Source of the DNA: Verrucomicrobiota bacterium
GTDB lineage: Bacteria > Verrucomicrobiota > Verrucomicrobiia > Verrucomicrobiales > Akkermansiaceae
DNA: 64,000 nucleotides
Reading direction: 5' to 3'
NCBI GenBank assembly: GCA_017301995.1
Contig: JAFLEH010000019.1
Span: 1-64,000 of the forward strand
The notes beneath the pieces are model-generated. The model made no database searches and was not told the origin of the DNA. It was given only the letters and a program-made list of their open reading frames with translations. This document shows, piece after piece, positions 1 through 8,975 of this stretch. The position numbers and the translations under genes were made by a program. Every line of letters starts with the position of its first letter. Within the stretch, counting starts at the first letter, position 1.

Positions 1-295
1 GAATACAATAAGACGTGCGGCCCGTTTGTCTGGACGAAAGGTCCAGAGAAACTGCGGCGCATCGTCCAGTTGACTCAATCATATCAAAAACAAATGCACA
101 CGAACTAATGGAACGTTGCACTAGTGTGCAAACCTCCCGGGTGGATAAATGTATCGGCGGCACAAACTCGGAAAACTCCCAACGAGCACAGCGTCCATAC
201 CACCAGCAATAATGTTTTGAAGCCGCAATTTAGCTCTGGGCGAAGGCGCACTGATCGGCTGAAATATCGAGGCATCATCTGTTTATAAGATCGAA
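1..295. other. Non-coding left edge of the window
   Basis: No convincing gene is visible here. An open frame of about 65 codons (15-212, plus strand) has neither a family-like motif nor a plausible start context. The stretch lies downstream of the minus-strand block that ends at 409 and carries one copy of the 34-bp bipartite repeat (91-124). Just after it, TTGCAC (116-121) and GTGCAA (126-131) form a short inverted repeat around TAGT. Anything left of position 1 is unseen. Confidence 0.6.
91..124 (+). repeat. 34-bp bipartite repeat, copy A
   Basis: The sequence is CAAATGCACA (91-100), 16 variable bases, then TGCACTAG (117-124). The same 18 fixed bases with the same 16-base gap occur at 38313-38346 (reverse strand) and 38432-38465. 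The two TGCAC cores are 22 bp apart, about two helical turns. Like the other copies it sits beyond the 3' end of a minus-strand gene block. It may be an operator with direct half-sites or the end of a small mobile or REP-like element; the sequence alone does not decide. Confidence 0.8.
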
Positions 296-412
296 TTACG
301 GTTCAATGAAAAGTTCCCGCACCACTGGTTCGGGTAGGTTGATTCCCTGCTGGCGGATGTGGTTTTTGACATATGGAATGGATTCACTCGGGCAGAATTG
401 TTCCAGCATCAT
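296..412 (-). CDS. Possible small protein (38 aa) coupled to GH29
   Basis: A short frame begins with ATG at 412-410, overlapping the TGA stop (411-409) of the fucosidase gene in an ATGA arrangement like several real junctions in this window. The product contains PYVKNHIRQQGINLPEPVVR, which reads like ordinary protein with an amphipathic helix. No family is recognised and there is no signal peptide. It may be a genuine coupled small gene, the remnant of a longer gene, or chance. Confidence 0.25.
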   Translation of the reverse strand: MMLEQFCPSESIPYVKNHIRQQGINLPEPVVRELFIEP

Positions 413-1920
413 TGTCTCGCTTGAATTTTGAGGACATGCGCGATCGCATCGGGAGCGGCGGAGGGGAATTCGATGCTCACGCCTTCGCTGGCCGTCTGCC
501 ATTTCAATTCGCCCTGATAGCCGAGCAGCGTCACTTTGGAGCCGGGCACAGGTTGAATGGTTTTAAGGTCCACGGGTGCGTCCGGACGCCTCAACAGGAT
601 GGCATAAACCGTCTTGCGGTCCTTGCTTTCGGTGAACCGAACGTCGTCGCCTTCATGCCACAGATCGCCGGGCCGTGCCTGGGTGGAAAAAATACCCTCG
701 CCATTCACCTTCAGCCACGCGCCGACTTCTTCCAATTGCTGGATGGCCGTGGGGTGGAAGCGGCCATTGCCATCCGGCCCGATGCCGACCATGAAATTCC
801 CACCCTTGGCCACCGAATCGGCCAGGTTGCGCACAACCCATTTGGCGCCTTTGTATTTGCTGCCATCCCCTTCCCAGGAAAAATTCCGACCCAACGGGTA
901 AATGACCATCCACGGCATTTCCTGTTCCGATTTGCCGGAGGGCACGACCCGTTCCGGTGTGTGATAATCGCCGTAGTTGCCGATTCCTCGATTGCGGAAC
1001 ATCACGTCCGGCTGCAAACGGCGCATCTCTTTGATGGTTTCTCGCAGGTCCGGCCAGACCTCGGCGTCGAGCCACATGTCGAGGCACACCATGTCGATCT
1101 TGCCATAGTTGGTGAGCAGTTCACGAAGCTGCTCGCGGTGACGCGCGATCATGCGCGCGGTTTCCTTGGGCGTGCGGTCCGGATGCAGGGTCGCCGGACG
1201 ACGCTGGCGCTTCTCCAATTCCTTGATGCTGCCCTTGCCGGCGTTGCCGGTTTGCAGCGGATGCCAGACACAGGGACGAAAATCGGCATCATACCAGTCC
1301 GGGTGTGAGAAATAGAGGTCGATTTTGATGTCGTGGCGCCGTGCGGCATCACAAAGCTCCTTGATCACATCCCGTTTGAATGGTGTTTCCATGATGCTGT
1401 ATGCGAGGTCGCACGACTCGATTCCCGGGCCGCCGGGTGCGGTCCAGTTGGTGCGCTGCCGCACGCGGGTTTTGGTATCCCACAGGGAAAAGCCGTCGTG
1501 GTGCTTGGTCGTGATGGCGAAGCTCCGGAAGCCGGCGCGATTAAAGAAACCCATCCACTCTTCCGCGTTGAACCCCTGCGGGTTCCAGGTCTGGTAACGC
1601 TCCTGATAGACCTGCCTTTCCTCGTTATTCATCGGCAAAAATGACCACGACTCGGCTGCGGCTGGCAGCAAGGAGTAAAGTCCCCAGTGGATGCGCACGC
1701 CGTATTTGATATCGCGAAACGCCTGATAGGCCGCAGCCGATGCGTGCCGGTAGTCCGGCTCGGGATCGCGCTCCATGTAATCAGGCAACTTCCCAGAATT
1801 CGCGCTTTCGGGAAACCGCAGTTTGCTTTCGCGATCGATTTCCGTATCAGCGGTCTGCGCACCAAGCGGCAGGCCAAGAGCGACCACCGCAGACAATAGG
1901 GCGAAGACGGCCTTTTTCAT
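409..1920 (-). CDS. GH29 alpha-L-fucosidase, secreted
   Basis: This is a predicted retaining exo-alpha-L-fucosidase that removes terminal fucose from glycans outside the cytoplasm. The start at 1920 gives a clean signal peptide (MKKAVFALLSAVVALGLPLG); a longer frame reaches 1968 but adds unlikely residues. Family marks are HWG (residues 78-80), TTKHHDGF (137-144), a catalytic-barrel segment ending KIDMVCLDMW whose Asp281 is the likely nucleophile, and a C-terminal beta domain. The 503-residue length is normal for GH29. It is the last large gene of the minus-strand block 7534-409, 67 nt after the propeller enzyme. The nucleophile region is divergent (CLDMW rather than the usual WFDG), so the exact sugar specificity is uncertain. 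Confidence 0.85.
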   Translation of the reverse strand: MKKAVFALLSAVVALGLPLGAQTADTEIDRESKLRFPESANSGKLPDYMERDPEPDYRHASAAAYQAFRDIKYGVRIHWGLYSLLPAAAESWSFLPMNNEERQVYQERYQTWNPQGFNAEEWMGFFNRAGFRSFAITTKHHDGFSLWDTKTRVRQRTNWTAPGGPGIESCDLAYSIMETPFKRDVIKELCDAARRHDIKIDLYFSHPDWYDADFRPCVWHPLQTGNAGKGSIKELEKRQRRPATLHPDRTPKETARMIARHREQLRELLTNYGKIDMVCLDMWLDAEVWPDLRETIKEMRRLQPDVMFRNRGIGNYGDYHTPERVVPSGKSEQEMPWMVIYPLGRNFSWEGDGSKYKGAKWVVRNLADSVAKGGNFMVGIGPDGNGRFHPTAIQQLEEVGAWLKVNGEGIFSTQARPGDLWHEGDDVRFTESKDRKTVYAILLRRPDAPVDLKTIQPVPGSKVTLLGYQGELKWQTASEGVSIEFPSAAPDAIAHVLKIQARQ

Positions 1921-1987
1921 GCCGTTCTCATTCTGACACCAAATCAGGGAGTGTGTTGCAGCCGCCATATTTTCAATTCGTAAAAGG

Positions 1988-3085
1988 TCATTTTCCGACT
2001 AAATCGCGATCCAAAGCCGCCCCGTCCACGGGAAGCACCACGACCTTGCTGCCATGACCGTTGTTCCCCTTTTGCGTGTTTTTGGGAGTGTCCATTACGG
2101 CTAGAGTCAATGCCACTACATGGCCATTCTCGATCACCACGCCTGGTCGTTCCAATTTATGCCAATGATTCACCGTGCCATCCGAATAGCGTGCGAAATC
2201 GGTCGTGGCATCATAGGCGACGCCCCGGTATTTCCAATCACGGATACCGTCGACGGAAGTCAAGTGATACGCCCGGCGCTCGTTATACTTGTTCACAATG
2301 ATGTGATACAACCCGCCACTGAACCAAAGAACGGGATCTTCCAACCCTATCAGAGGTTGCCGCCAAGGCATCACCTGATAAATGCTCGGACCTTGGACGA
2401 CATAGGGACCAAGAATTCCGTTCTTGCTGATGAGAATCGCGCCCGAGCGGGACACGATCTGAAAGTTTCCGTCCGGCCGCACGATGATCGAGACGTTGGA
2501 CATAAATCCATTCTTTTTCACTCCGAGGTGCTTGAACTCGTTGTCCGCCACTTCCATCTGGCCATGGTAGGTCCACGGACCATCCAGCGAATCGGAAACA
2601 AAAACGTTGCCGGGCCGGGTTTCACTGATGACCACAGCGTAGCGTCCATCCGGGAGCACAAGGGCCGTGACATTGTGCCCCTTGCCCTCTTCGTTGTCCG
2701 GCCAGAGAAGCCCCTTATCCTCATAAGGCCCGAACAGATTCTCGCTCACCGCGTGAACCGCTTTGGAGTCATACCAATTCATGTGCCCCTTGGCCTGTGG
2801 CCAGCGACTGGCGAACATGTGATACTTTCCGTCCTTGCCCTTCAGGATCTGGCCGTCCCAATAGTTCCACTTTGTCATCGTGGCATCTTCCAATCCGTTC
2901 TTGGGATCGCGTGCGCCGACCTCTGACGCACCCCACACAGTCGTCGATAGCCCTCCGACTATTGGCATCGGCTTGACGTAGTCGATGAATGTTTTTCCAC
3001 CAACTGGTCGCGCCTCTTGGCCGTTTCCCGTGTTGGCGAGCGCGATGCTTCCCAGGAGCAAGCTTACTCTAATATAACGTTTCAT
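1988..3085 (-). CDS. Five-bladed propeller glycosidase-like protein, secreted
   Basis: A 365-residue protein with a signal peptide (MKRYIRVSLLLGSIALANTG) and repeated propeller-type segments, for example KDGKYHMFASRWP, FGPYEDKGLLWP and LEDPVLWFSGGLYHIIVNKY. These resemble the GH43/GH117-type five-bladed beta-propeller used by exo-acting glycosidases. The N-terminal half of the protein at 46931-48769 is clearly related (DDGKYHMFYSRWP, FGPW). The three acidic catalytic residues could not be assigned from sequence alone. The gene starts 8 nt after the stop of the upstream GH29 gene, so the two are probably co-transcribed. The substrate is unknown; fucose- or galactose-containing oligosaccharides are plausible from context. 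Confidence 0.7.
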   Translation of the reverse strand: MKRYIRVSLLLGSIALANTGNGQEARPVGGKTFIDYVKPMPIVGGLSTTVWGASEVGARDPKNGLEDATMTKWNYWDGQILKGKDGKYHMFASRWPQAKGHMNWYDSKAVHAVSENLFGPYEDKGLLWPDNEEGKGHNVTALVLPDGRYAVVISETRPGNVFVSDSLDGPWTYHGQMEVADNEFKHLGVKKNGFMSNVSIIVRPDGNFQIVSRSGAILISKNGILGPYVVQGPSIYQVMPWRQPLIGLEDPVLWFSGGLYHIIVNKYNERRAYHLTSVDGIRDWKYRGVAYDATTDFARYSDGTVNHWHKLERPGVVIENGHVVALTLAVMDTPKNTQKGNNGHGSKVVVLPVDGAALDRDLVGK

Positions 3086-3093
3086 AGTTGCTA

Positions 3094-4632
3094 CTATTTT
3101 TCTTGAGTCTGATTCTTGATCCCGGGCAAGGTTTTGAAGACGATCTTCAGTGGGAATGCGTGATCATAGCCCGGTTTCTTGCTCGGCATTGTGACTTTCA
3201 GGGCGGTTGCGTCTTGCTCCCACTCCAGTTCGCCCGTCACCCCGACCATGGTGATGCTCTGAATTTCGCTCTTGTCCACGACTGTGGAGTTGAGGGCTTG
3301 AATGTTTACGGCCTTGTCCTTGGGCCAGTCCAGCAAGGTCGCGTACAGAACTGGCTTTGACTTGTCGCGGGTGAATCGGATGGAGCCTTCACCAAAGGTA
3401 ATCCACGGCCGGGTAGCGTAAATGGCCTCGCCGTTGATTTTGAGCCAATCGCCGATCGCCAACATCAAGTGCTTTTGATCATCAGGAAAAGTTCCATCGG
3501 CCTTGGGGCCGAATGAAAGCATCAACACCCCCCGCTTGCTCACGATATCGACCAGTCCGTCGATGATTGTATTGGCTGGCTTGATCGGGGTATTCTCCAC
3601 GTAGCTCCAGTTGTGGCCATCAAAGATGCTGTCGTCGGTCTGCCAGACCATAGGGCTGATCTTGTTCTCTTTCCCGCGCTCGTGGTCGAACACCGCAGAC
3701 CCAGCCGGAAACGCCTTGTTTTTATAAGTCATCACCACGCCCGGTGCTCCCGCACGGCCAACGCCCCACTCGATGCCCTTGTTGTAATAATGGGCGGCAA
3801 ATTCGATTCGGCGCGATTCGAAGTCCGCTCCGTTGATGTCCCAATCGAAATAATACAGGTCAGGCTTGTAAAGATCGCATAGCTCCTTGGTGCGTTCCAG
3901 CCAGCGGTTCAAGTCCCGTTCGCTGGCCCTGACTTTTTTTCCCTCGATCACCGGGTTGCCATAGAGATCCTGCCATTGCGGGTCCATGGCGTCGGCTTTG
4001 TTGAGGAAATTATACTGGAAAAACACCGGGTTCCAGCCGGAGTGGTTGGACACGCCGAACTTCAGACCGCGGGCACGCACCGCCTTCTCTATTTCGCCGA
4101 CCAAGTCACGCTTCGGCCCCATCTGAACGGAATTGAACCGGGAGAACTTCGTGTTCCACAGGGCGAAATTGTCGTGGTGAGCGCCCATCATGCAGAAGAA
4201 TTTCGCCCCTCCCCGGACGCACAGATCAGCCCATTCCTTGGCGTCGAATTTCTCCGCCTTGAACATGGGGATGAAATCCTTGTATCCAAAAACGGCGGGG
4301 TTCCCATAGGTTTCCTCATGATGCCGGTTTGTCGCCAAGCCGCGCTTTTCGCCATTCTGGCCTGTGGCATACATCCAACGCCCATACCATTCGGCGGCAT
4401 GGTCGCCTTTAAAGGCCGGGACCGAGTAAACCCCCCAGTGGACCCAAAAGCCAATTTTGGCATCTTCAAACCATTCCGGGGCAGTGTAGTTCTTGAGCGA
4501 CTCGTAAGAGTCCGTGTAGCGGGCTTGGCCTTGCGGGGGCGCATCGACCGGGCTTGCTTTGGACGAGTCGACGGAAATTGGCAGGAGGATTGCACAGGCG
4601 AGCAGCGCGGAATAACTTTTACTTTTTCTCAT
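3094..4632 (-). CDS. GH29 alpha-L-fucosidase, secreted
   Basis: A 512-residue predicted alpha-L-fucosidase. It has a signal peptide (residues 1-26), then the GH29 barrel: FWVHWGVYS (63-70), GAHHDNFALW (150-159), FGVSNHSGW (192-200), and PDLYYFDWDING, where Asp263 is the predicted nucleophile. The C-terminal part (SFGPKADGTFPDDQ onward) is the usual GH29 beta-sandwich. It lies 8 nt upstream of the propeller enzyme and downstream of the scar left by the IS4 remnant and PDZ fragment. It is only distantly similar to the GH29 protein encoded at 409-1920, so this is not a recent duplication; the two may cut different linkages. Confidence 0.87.
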   Translation of the reverse strand: MRKSKSYSALLACAILLPISVDSSKASPVDAPPQGQARYTDSYESLKNYTAPEWFEDAKIGFWVHWGVYSVPAFKGDHAAEWYGRWMYATGQNGEKRGLATNRHHEETYGNPAVFGYKDFIPMFKAEKFDAKEWADLCVRGGAKFFCMMGAHHDNFALWNTKFSRFNSVQMGPKRDLVGEIEKAVRARGLKFGVSNHSGWNPVFFQYNFLNKADAMDPQWQDLYGNPVIEGKKVRASERDLNRWLERTKELCDLYKPDLYYFDWDINGADFESRRIEFAAHYYNKGIEWGVGRAGAPGVVMTYKNKAFPAGSAVFDHERGKENKISPMVWQTDDSIFDGHNWSYVENTPIKPANTIIDGLVDIVSKRGVLMLSFGPKADGTFPDDQKHLMLAIGDWLKINGEAIYATRPWITFGEGSIRFTRDKSKPVLYATLLDWPKDKAVNIQALNSTVVDKSEIQSITMVGVTGELEWEQDATALKVTMPSKKPGYDHAFPLKIVFKTLPGIKNQTQEK

Positions 4633-4791
4633 TGGTTAGGATTGTTGATTGATTTTGGGGAATTGTGGATGGAGAGTTTCAGGTAGCTGTTTTGTCTCTG
4701 AAACATCGCATAAGTGATTCAACGGGAGTGTTCTGAACAATGCTTCATTTTCATTTACCAAGCCTTTTATCGTTACACTGGCAAACTCAGT

Positions 4792-5142
4792 TCAGGGATT
4801 GGATGGATTGGCCTTGTCAGCGGCAAAAAGCTTAAAAGCGGTCTGCCGTCTGGTCTGGTTACGCACGTAGGTGACCGTCACGACCTTGTCTTCGGCGGCT
4901 TTTGTCGCCGCAACCAGATCCGCCACGTTATGCACTTTCTTATCGCCGACCGCCTGCACGACATCGCCCGCCTTGAGGCCTGTGAGGGCCGCAGGAGATC
5001 CGTCGGCCAGTTCCAGCAGGACAATGCCCCCGTCTTCCTTGGCCGTGCCAAAGGCGGAGTATTCTTCGCCCTCAAGCTCCTTCACGACTGCGCCCTGCCA
5101 AGAGGTTTTGAGCGTTTGGCTCCCGGTTGCAGATGTCTTCAT
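4792..5142 (-). pseudogene. Orphan PDZ-domain fragment
   Basis: The 116-codon frame encodes a C-terminal PDZ-like domain: GGIVLLELADGSPAALTGLK, then AGDVVQAVGDKKVHNVADL and a final beta strand. Such PDZ domains normally close larger secreted proteins in this phylum, for example esterases. Here no signal peptide or catalytic part precedes it, and the first residues read across an insertion-sequence end at about 5147. The most economical reading is the 3' end of a larger gene cut off by insertion and deletion. It could still be translated from the ATG at 5142 as a small cytoplasmic protein, but that seems unlikely. Confidence 0.6.
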
Positions 5143-5146
5143 CTGC

Positions 5147-5450
5147 GGTCACAAGTGTCCGGTTATAAGTTATTGAACATCAATTGATTAGGATTCGCGT
5201 TATGCATGGTTCTGTGCTCGGTTTCCATAAGTAGTTCATTTAGAGTGACTTTTTCGAACGGATGGACGCTCAAAATCTGCAAAGTTCTGTGGAGTGTGCC
5301 GGGCAGCTTGATCTGCTTGTGGAGGATCGCAATCATCAGGTAGGTGCAGACCGCAATCAATAGCAGCCGGAGTTCATCGCCGCGGAGTATGGAAAATCTC
5401 ACTCGAAAGTTCAAATGCGTGACATCGAGAATTTCATGCAAGCTATTCAT
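5147..5450 (-). mobile_element. IS4-family transposase remnant (C-terminal end)
   Basis: The frame 5450-5163 encodes 95 residues matching the C-terminal tail of IS4-family transposases: LLLIAVCTYLMIAILHKQ, then LHRTLQILSVHPFEKVTLNE, then NPNQLMFNNL at the end. That pattern (a hydrophobic helix, a LQILSV-FEK block, a terminal NQL-F) is typical of the family. The catalytic DDE part is missing. TCACAAGTGTCCGG just beyond the stop looks like an insertion-sequence terminus. The remnant sits between the orphan PDZ fragment and the 3' end of the beta-helix gene, so an insertion followed by deletion probably fused these two pieces. Confidence 0.65.
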
Positions 5451-7534
5451 TTTCTTCGCTTTGGGAATGCAGAACCCTCAGTTAGCCGGACACCCGTGAT
5501 CTGCGGTATTTCCGGGGTGCGAACCTTCGCTTTGAGCGCAGGCGAAACCACCCCGAATTGATCCATCGGAAAATTAACAAAACCCACCTGCAGCGCCGGC
5601 GATCCGTCTTTCACGCGGAAATCGCCCTTCGCCGGGTCCATAAACTGAGGATCACCGGACACTGAGTTCAGGTCGCACCCACGCCCGCCGAACTTCGTGC
5701 GGTCCGCCTCGGAGGTGGTGAAGAAGTTGCGATCCACTTCCTTGCCCCATTTGCCCGGCATCCGTCCCGCCGGGCGGTAGGCGCCCATCCAGATGTTCTT
5801 CGTCACCTCGTCCGAGCTGTCCTCATACCAGACATGCGGGTGCAGCGTGTTGTTGATCGCGATGTTGTTCCAGACCCGCCGACGGTAGCCTTCGCGCAAC
5901 TTCAGCCCGCCGTTGAGAAGCAGGTTGTTGTAGATTTCATAGTTGGAGGAACCGTCATCCAGATCGACATCCCAACCGTGATCGCAACGCCAGCGATTGT
6001 TGCGGAGAACGATGGGCTCGACCACGTCAAGATAGGCCACCTCCGCATGCGTTTTCGGATTCCAGCCTTGAAGATTCCAATACCGATCCCGGCCCCAGGA
6101 ATTATAAGAACCGTGATCGCCCGTCTCCTTCACCGTGTCGAAAATATCGCAAAACTCGATCACGTGGCCGCCCCAGCAGCCATCGCCGATATTGATGCCG
6201 GCGCGAGGCATGTCGTAGATGCTGCAATGACGCACGGTGATGCGCGCCGCCATGTCCACGCCCACTCCGGTGGATTGCTTGTCCACGCGCCCGACCAGGG
6301 TGATGATACAGTCTTCCACCAAACAATCGGCCGGATAGTTGTTCGTCTTGGGCCCGGGAGTCAGATCCACCGTGTCGAAGCTTTGTTTCTGGGCATACTC
6401 AAACAGCGGGCTTCGCACCGCCTTGGGATCGCCCACAACCATCACGCCGCCGGCGCCTGATTTCCCGATTATACAGCCGCGCACGGCGACCCGTCGGTTG
6501 TAGTTGTTTACAAAAACCGCGTTGCCGCCGACCTGGTCGAGTTGACTATTTTCCAACGCACAATCCTCGGCTCCATCGAACACGACCGCTCCCCCGCGAT
6601 AGATCGTCCAGTCGCTGCGTAGGAGCGGCTCCTTCGTCAGCATGAAGGTTCGAAGCGTATGGCGGAAAGTGAAGCCGTTCAGTTGGATAAACTTCACCGG
6701 TTTCTGCTCGGAGCCTCGAAACTCCACCAAATGAACCAAGCGGACAGATTCCACCGTAGCCGTTTTCAGATCCACCCCGGCAGGCGGGTAAAAATAGAGC
6801 GTGCTGGTTTTCTTGTCCAGGAACCACTCTCCGGGCGCGTCGAGTTCCTCGAAAATACCCTCTACCATCCGCATTTTTCCGTGCGGACTATGCGCCCGGT
6901 TGCCTTGCCAGCCACCTTCGTAGGTCACGTTGCCCTTCTCGTCCTTGCCGGTGATCAGGTAGCTAAAGCCCCCCCATTGGGCTGGATGCATCGCATGAAA
7001 AAAGCCGCCTGCCGGGTCGCTCCAATTTTTCGCGCGACCGGAGCTGATCGCATCTGGCGCGTAACCGTTGAAAATGCGTTCCTTGGGATTGAAATTCGGG
7101 TAACGCGCCAGAATCTGCCTCTCTCCGTTCACGAAGAGTTGGTCGGTGTCCAGGCCCGCCGGGACTTTTGCTTGGAAAATACCGGCCTTCCACGCTTGCC
7201 ACTCCAGCTTCAGCGCCTGCCCTCCGCTGATGATCGGCATTTCCCCCTTCGCCGCTTGCCACACCACCGGCGCAGTCTTGCTACCGGAATCCTCGGGGGT
7301 GAAAACCAGCGCCTCCGGCAGATAATAAACTCCGCCCCGCACAATGACATTCACCGGCTCGTGTCCCGCGACCTTTCGCACCGCCTTCTGCGCGGCGTGG
7401 AGCGTTTGGAACGGCTGTCCGGAGGTGCCGGGGTTGCCGTCTTTGCCCGCAGGGCTTACATGAAAATCTGCCGAGAAAAGTGGCGGCGCTTGGATAAGGA
7501 GTGATACAAATACGGCCGAGAAGAGTCTTTTCAT
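5447..7534 (-). CDS. GH141-like right-handed beta-helix glycosidase, secreted
   Basis: A 695-residue secreted protein (signal peptide MKRLFSAVFVSLLIQAPPLF). It opens with a block typical of parallel beta-helix carbohydrate enzymes (FHVSPAGKDGNPGTSGQPFQ), followed by many short beta-helix turns (for example CALENSQLDQVGGNAVFV and CLVEDCIITLVGRV) and a conserved DHGWDVDLDDGSSNYEIYNN segment. The family that includes the known GH141 alpha-L-fucosidase/xylanase has this layout. The fucosidase assignment is inference from fold plus the neighbouring GH29 genes. It is the first gene of the left block, with about 200 nt of non-coding DNA before the next fragment. The 3' end overlaps the transposase remnant by 4 nt, so the last residues may not be original. 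Confidence 0.65.
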   Translation of the reverse strand: MKRLFSAVFVSLLIQAPPLFSADFHVSPAGKDGNPGTSGQPFQTLHAAQKAVRKVAGHEPVNVIVRGGVYYLPEALVFTPEDSGSKTAPVVWQAAKGEMPIISGGQALKLEWQAWKAGIFQAKVPAGLDTDQLFVNGERQILARYPNFNPKERIFNGYAPDAISSGRAKNWSDPAGGFFHAMHPAQWGGFSYLITGKDEKGNVTYEGGWQGNRAHSPHGKMRMVEGIFEELDAPGEWFLDKKTSTLYFYPPAGVDLKTATVESVRLVHLVEFRGSEQKPVKFIQLNGFTFRHTLRTFMLTKEPLLRSDWTIYRGGAVVFDGAEDCALENSQLDQVGGNAVFVNNYNRRVAVRGCIIGKSGAGGVMVVGDPKAVRSPLFEYAQKQSFDTVDLTPGPKTNNYPADCLVEDCIITLVGRVDKQSTGVGVDMAARITVRHCSIYDMPRAGINIGDGCWGGHVIEFCDIFDTVKETGDHGSYNSWGRDRYWNLQGWNPKTHAEVAYLDVVEPIVLRNNRWRCDHGWDVDLDDGSSNYEIYNNLLLNGGLKLREGYRRRVWNNIAINNTLHPHVWYEDSSDEVTKNIWMGAYRPAGRMPGKWGKEVDRNFFTTSEADRTKFGGRGCDLNSVSGDPQFMDPAKGDFRVKDGSPALQVGFVNFPMDQFGVVSPALKAKVRTPEIPQITGVRLTEGSAFPKRRK

Positions 7535-7741
7535 CAGGATCGATACGTCGGCATGTTGCCGAAGTTGTCCCCCGTATCCATTCTTTGGAGGTTACACTGT
7601 AATCCTGGATGGCCACAAAGGGAAGAATCCCACGAAATCACCGAGAATGAGGAGGCAATATAGCGAAGCATATCGGGCGCAATCAAGTCAGGGTGTCGCC
7701 TGGATATCGCCGCCACCCAACGCCGCGATGGCGGTGCCTAG

Positions 7742-8166
7742 GACCAATACCAGAGGCTCACCAAGCGCGGCAGCTCGGACACTGCTCGAACTTCAACGAC
7801 GACCCGCTCTGGCTCATTCTCGGCACCGGCGGCTACCTCCGGGAAACCGGGGACTTTGCCATCCTCGTCGAGACGGTCCCCTTTGAAAACTACGACACCC
7901 TCGCCGCGCCGTTGTTGGATCATCTTTCCCGCTCTTGGAAGTTCACCCTCAACAACCTGGGTCCCAACGGTCTGCCGCTCATCTACCGCGCCGATTGGAA
8001 CGAATGCCTCAACCTGAACTGCTTCTCCGAGACTCCCGGCGAACCGTTCCAAGCCACCTCCAAAGGTGCAGGCCGCATCGTCGAGTCCCTCATGATCGCC
8101 GGTCTGTTCGCCCATTCCTGCGGTGAGTTCGCACGATTATTGGACACCCTCGGCAAATCCGCCGAT
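7742..8166 (+). pseudogene. GH94 phosphorylase fragment, frameshifted
   Basis: About 140 codons of a GH94 cellobiose/chitobiose-type phosphorylase remain. FNDDPLWLILGTGGYLRETG, then NNLGPNGLPLIYRADWNECL (the catalytic Asp lies in DWNE, normally DWND) and LNCFSETPGEPFQ are diagnostic. Just upstream, YQRLTKRGSSD is in a different frame, so a frameshift lies near 7786, and that frame is closed by a stop at 7739-7741. The N-terminal domains and the C-terminus are absent; after about 8166 the reading no longer resembles the family. This is a dead gene piece. Confidence 0.8.
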
Positions 8167-8169
8167 GTC

Positions 8170-8340
8170 AGGGGCGGTGCGCTCCCATTTGCGTTTGAGA
8201 ATGGGCGATGGCTTCTTGACGAGGATCGGCTCGGTGATGTCGCGGCACGATTCCGCCCGCCGCACGAATCCGAGGTCGGTTGGATAATCGTGCGGGCCCC
8301 AGTCGTTGTAGCGTCCGACGATGTGGACCGCGCGCTTTGC
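8170..8340 (-). pseudogene. Unidentified protein fragment, minus strand
   Basis: On the minus strand the translation AVHIVGRYNDWGPHDYPTD, followed by LGFVRRAESCRDITEPILVK, reads like genuine protein, while the surrounding residues in the same frame are low-complexity translation of GC-rich DNA. No family is recognised. It lies head-on against the GH94 fragment and has no start or stop of its own, so it is reported as one of several scrambled pieces in 7.7-10.3 kb. Confidence 0.3.
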
Positions 8341-8523
8341 CGCGAGGGACAACGCCGCCGGATGCCGATGACGCGCCTGGCCGACACGCTGCTCCGGCAG
8401 TCGCTCGCCATGCCCGCAACGCCCGCCACCGCGTTTCCGGAACTCCGGGCCGTCCGCGAGGAGCCGTCCTTTCCGGAACCCAACGACGCCGCCCGAACCT
8501 GACGCATCCCCGCAATCCCCGAC

Positions 8524-8552
8524 AAGGCCCGGCAACAACAGCCGGGCCTTTT
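8524..8552 (+). terminator. Rho-independent terminator
   Basis: AAGGCCCGG (8524-8532) and CCGGGCCTT (8542-8550) form a perfect 9-bp stem around a 9-base loop, followed by two further T residues. It lies 21 nt after a plus-strand stop codon (8500-8502) and before the next plus-strand fragment. The structure fits an intrinsic terminator carried along with a fragment of an older gene. Confidence 0.75.
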
Positions 8553-8593
8553 CATTTCCAACCCCAGCACCCCAACCAACAAAGCGCATCAAT

Positions 8594-8975
8594 ATGGCCA
8601 TCGGAGTCATCGCCAACCACAGCAAACGCCCCGGCCTTCCGGGGTTCTCATCCCACCAGTTAAGCGTGTCGGTTGAAACCGAACTGGTCGCCACCGCCGA
8701 GATCCCGGCCGAATCCGCCCCCTTCTACGACCGGTCGCAAGGCAATGTGGACGAACAAATTCAGCGCACCGGCTTCGTCCCGCCCGGCACCTACGGCATG
8801 GTAACGCCCGCCGATGCCCCGTCCGCGCACGGTCAGAACACAAACGTCGCCCGGCACGGTGCCAACGGCACCAACGGTGCTTCCGCCACTCCGCTGAACC
8901 GCCGCTGGAAGTGCTCCGACAAGCAGCGCGACCTCATTCTCAAACTCATCGACGAACACCAACTCGACATTTGTG
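8594..8975 (+). pseudogene. Truncated mobile-element-like hypothetical gene
   Basis: The frame starts with MAIGVIANHSKRPGLPGFSS, continues with a charged region and a Gly/Asn/Ala-rich linker, and reaches RWKCSDKQRDLILKLIDEHQ. From memory this combination resembles uncharacterised proteins near single-strand annealing or conjugation genes, but no database was consulted. After about residue 125 the frame runs into unrelated GC-rich sequence, and good coding continues only in another frame from 8973. It is therefore read as a truncated gene. It starts 41 nt after the terminator at 8524-8552. Confidence 0.5.

Noticed and set aside
15..212. Plus-strand open frame of about 65 codons at the left edge
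   Set aside because: No start context, no recognisable protein pattern, and it covers the 34-bp repeat; best explained as chance.
829..845. GTTGCGCACAAC palindrome near the left end
   Set aside because: It lies within the GH29 coding sequence, lacks the A/T flanks and the 21-bp partner.
7693..8502. A single 269-codon gene on the plus strand
   Set aside because: Only the part up to about 8166 resembles GH94; the rest is unrelated and the upstream family sequence is in another frame, so it is reported as a fragment.
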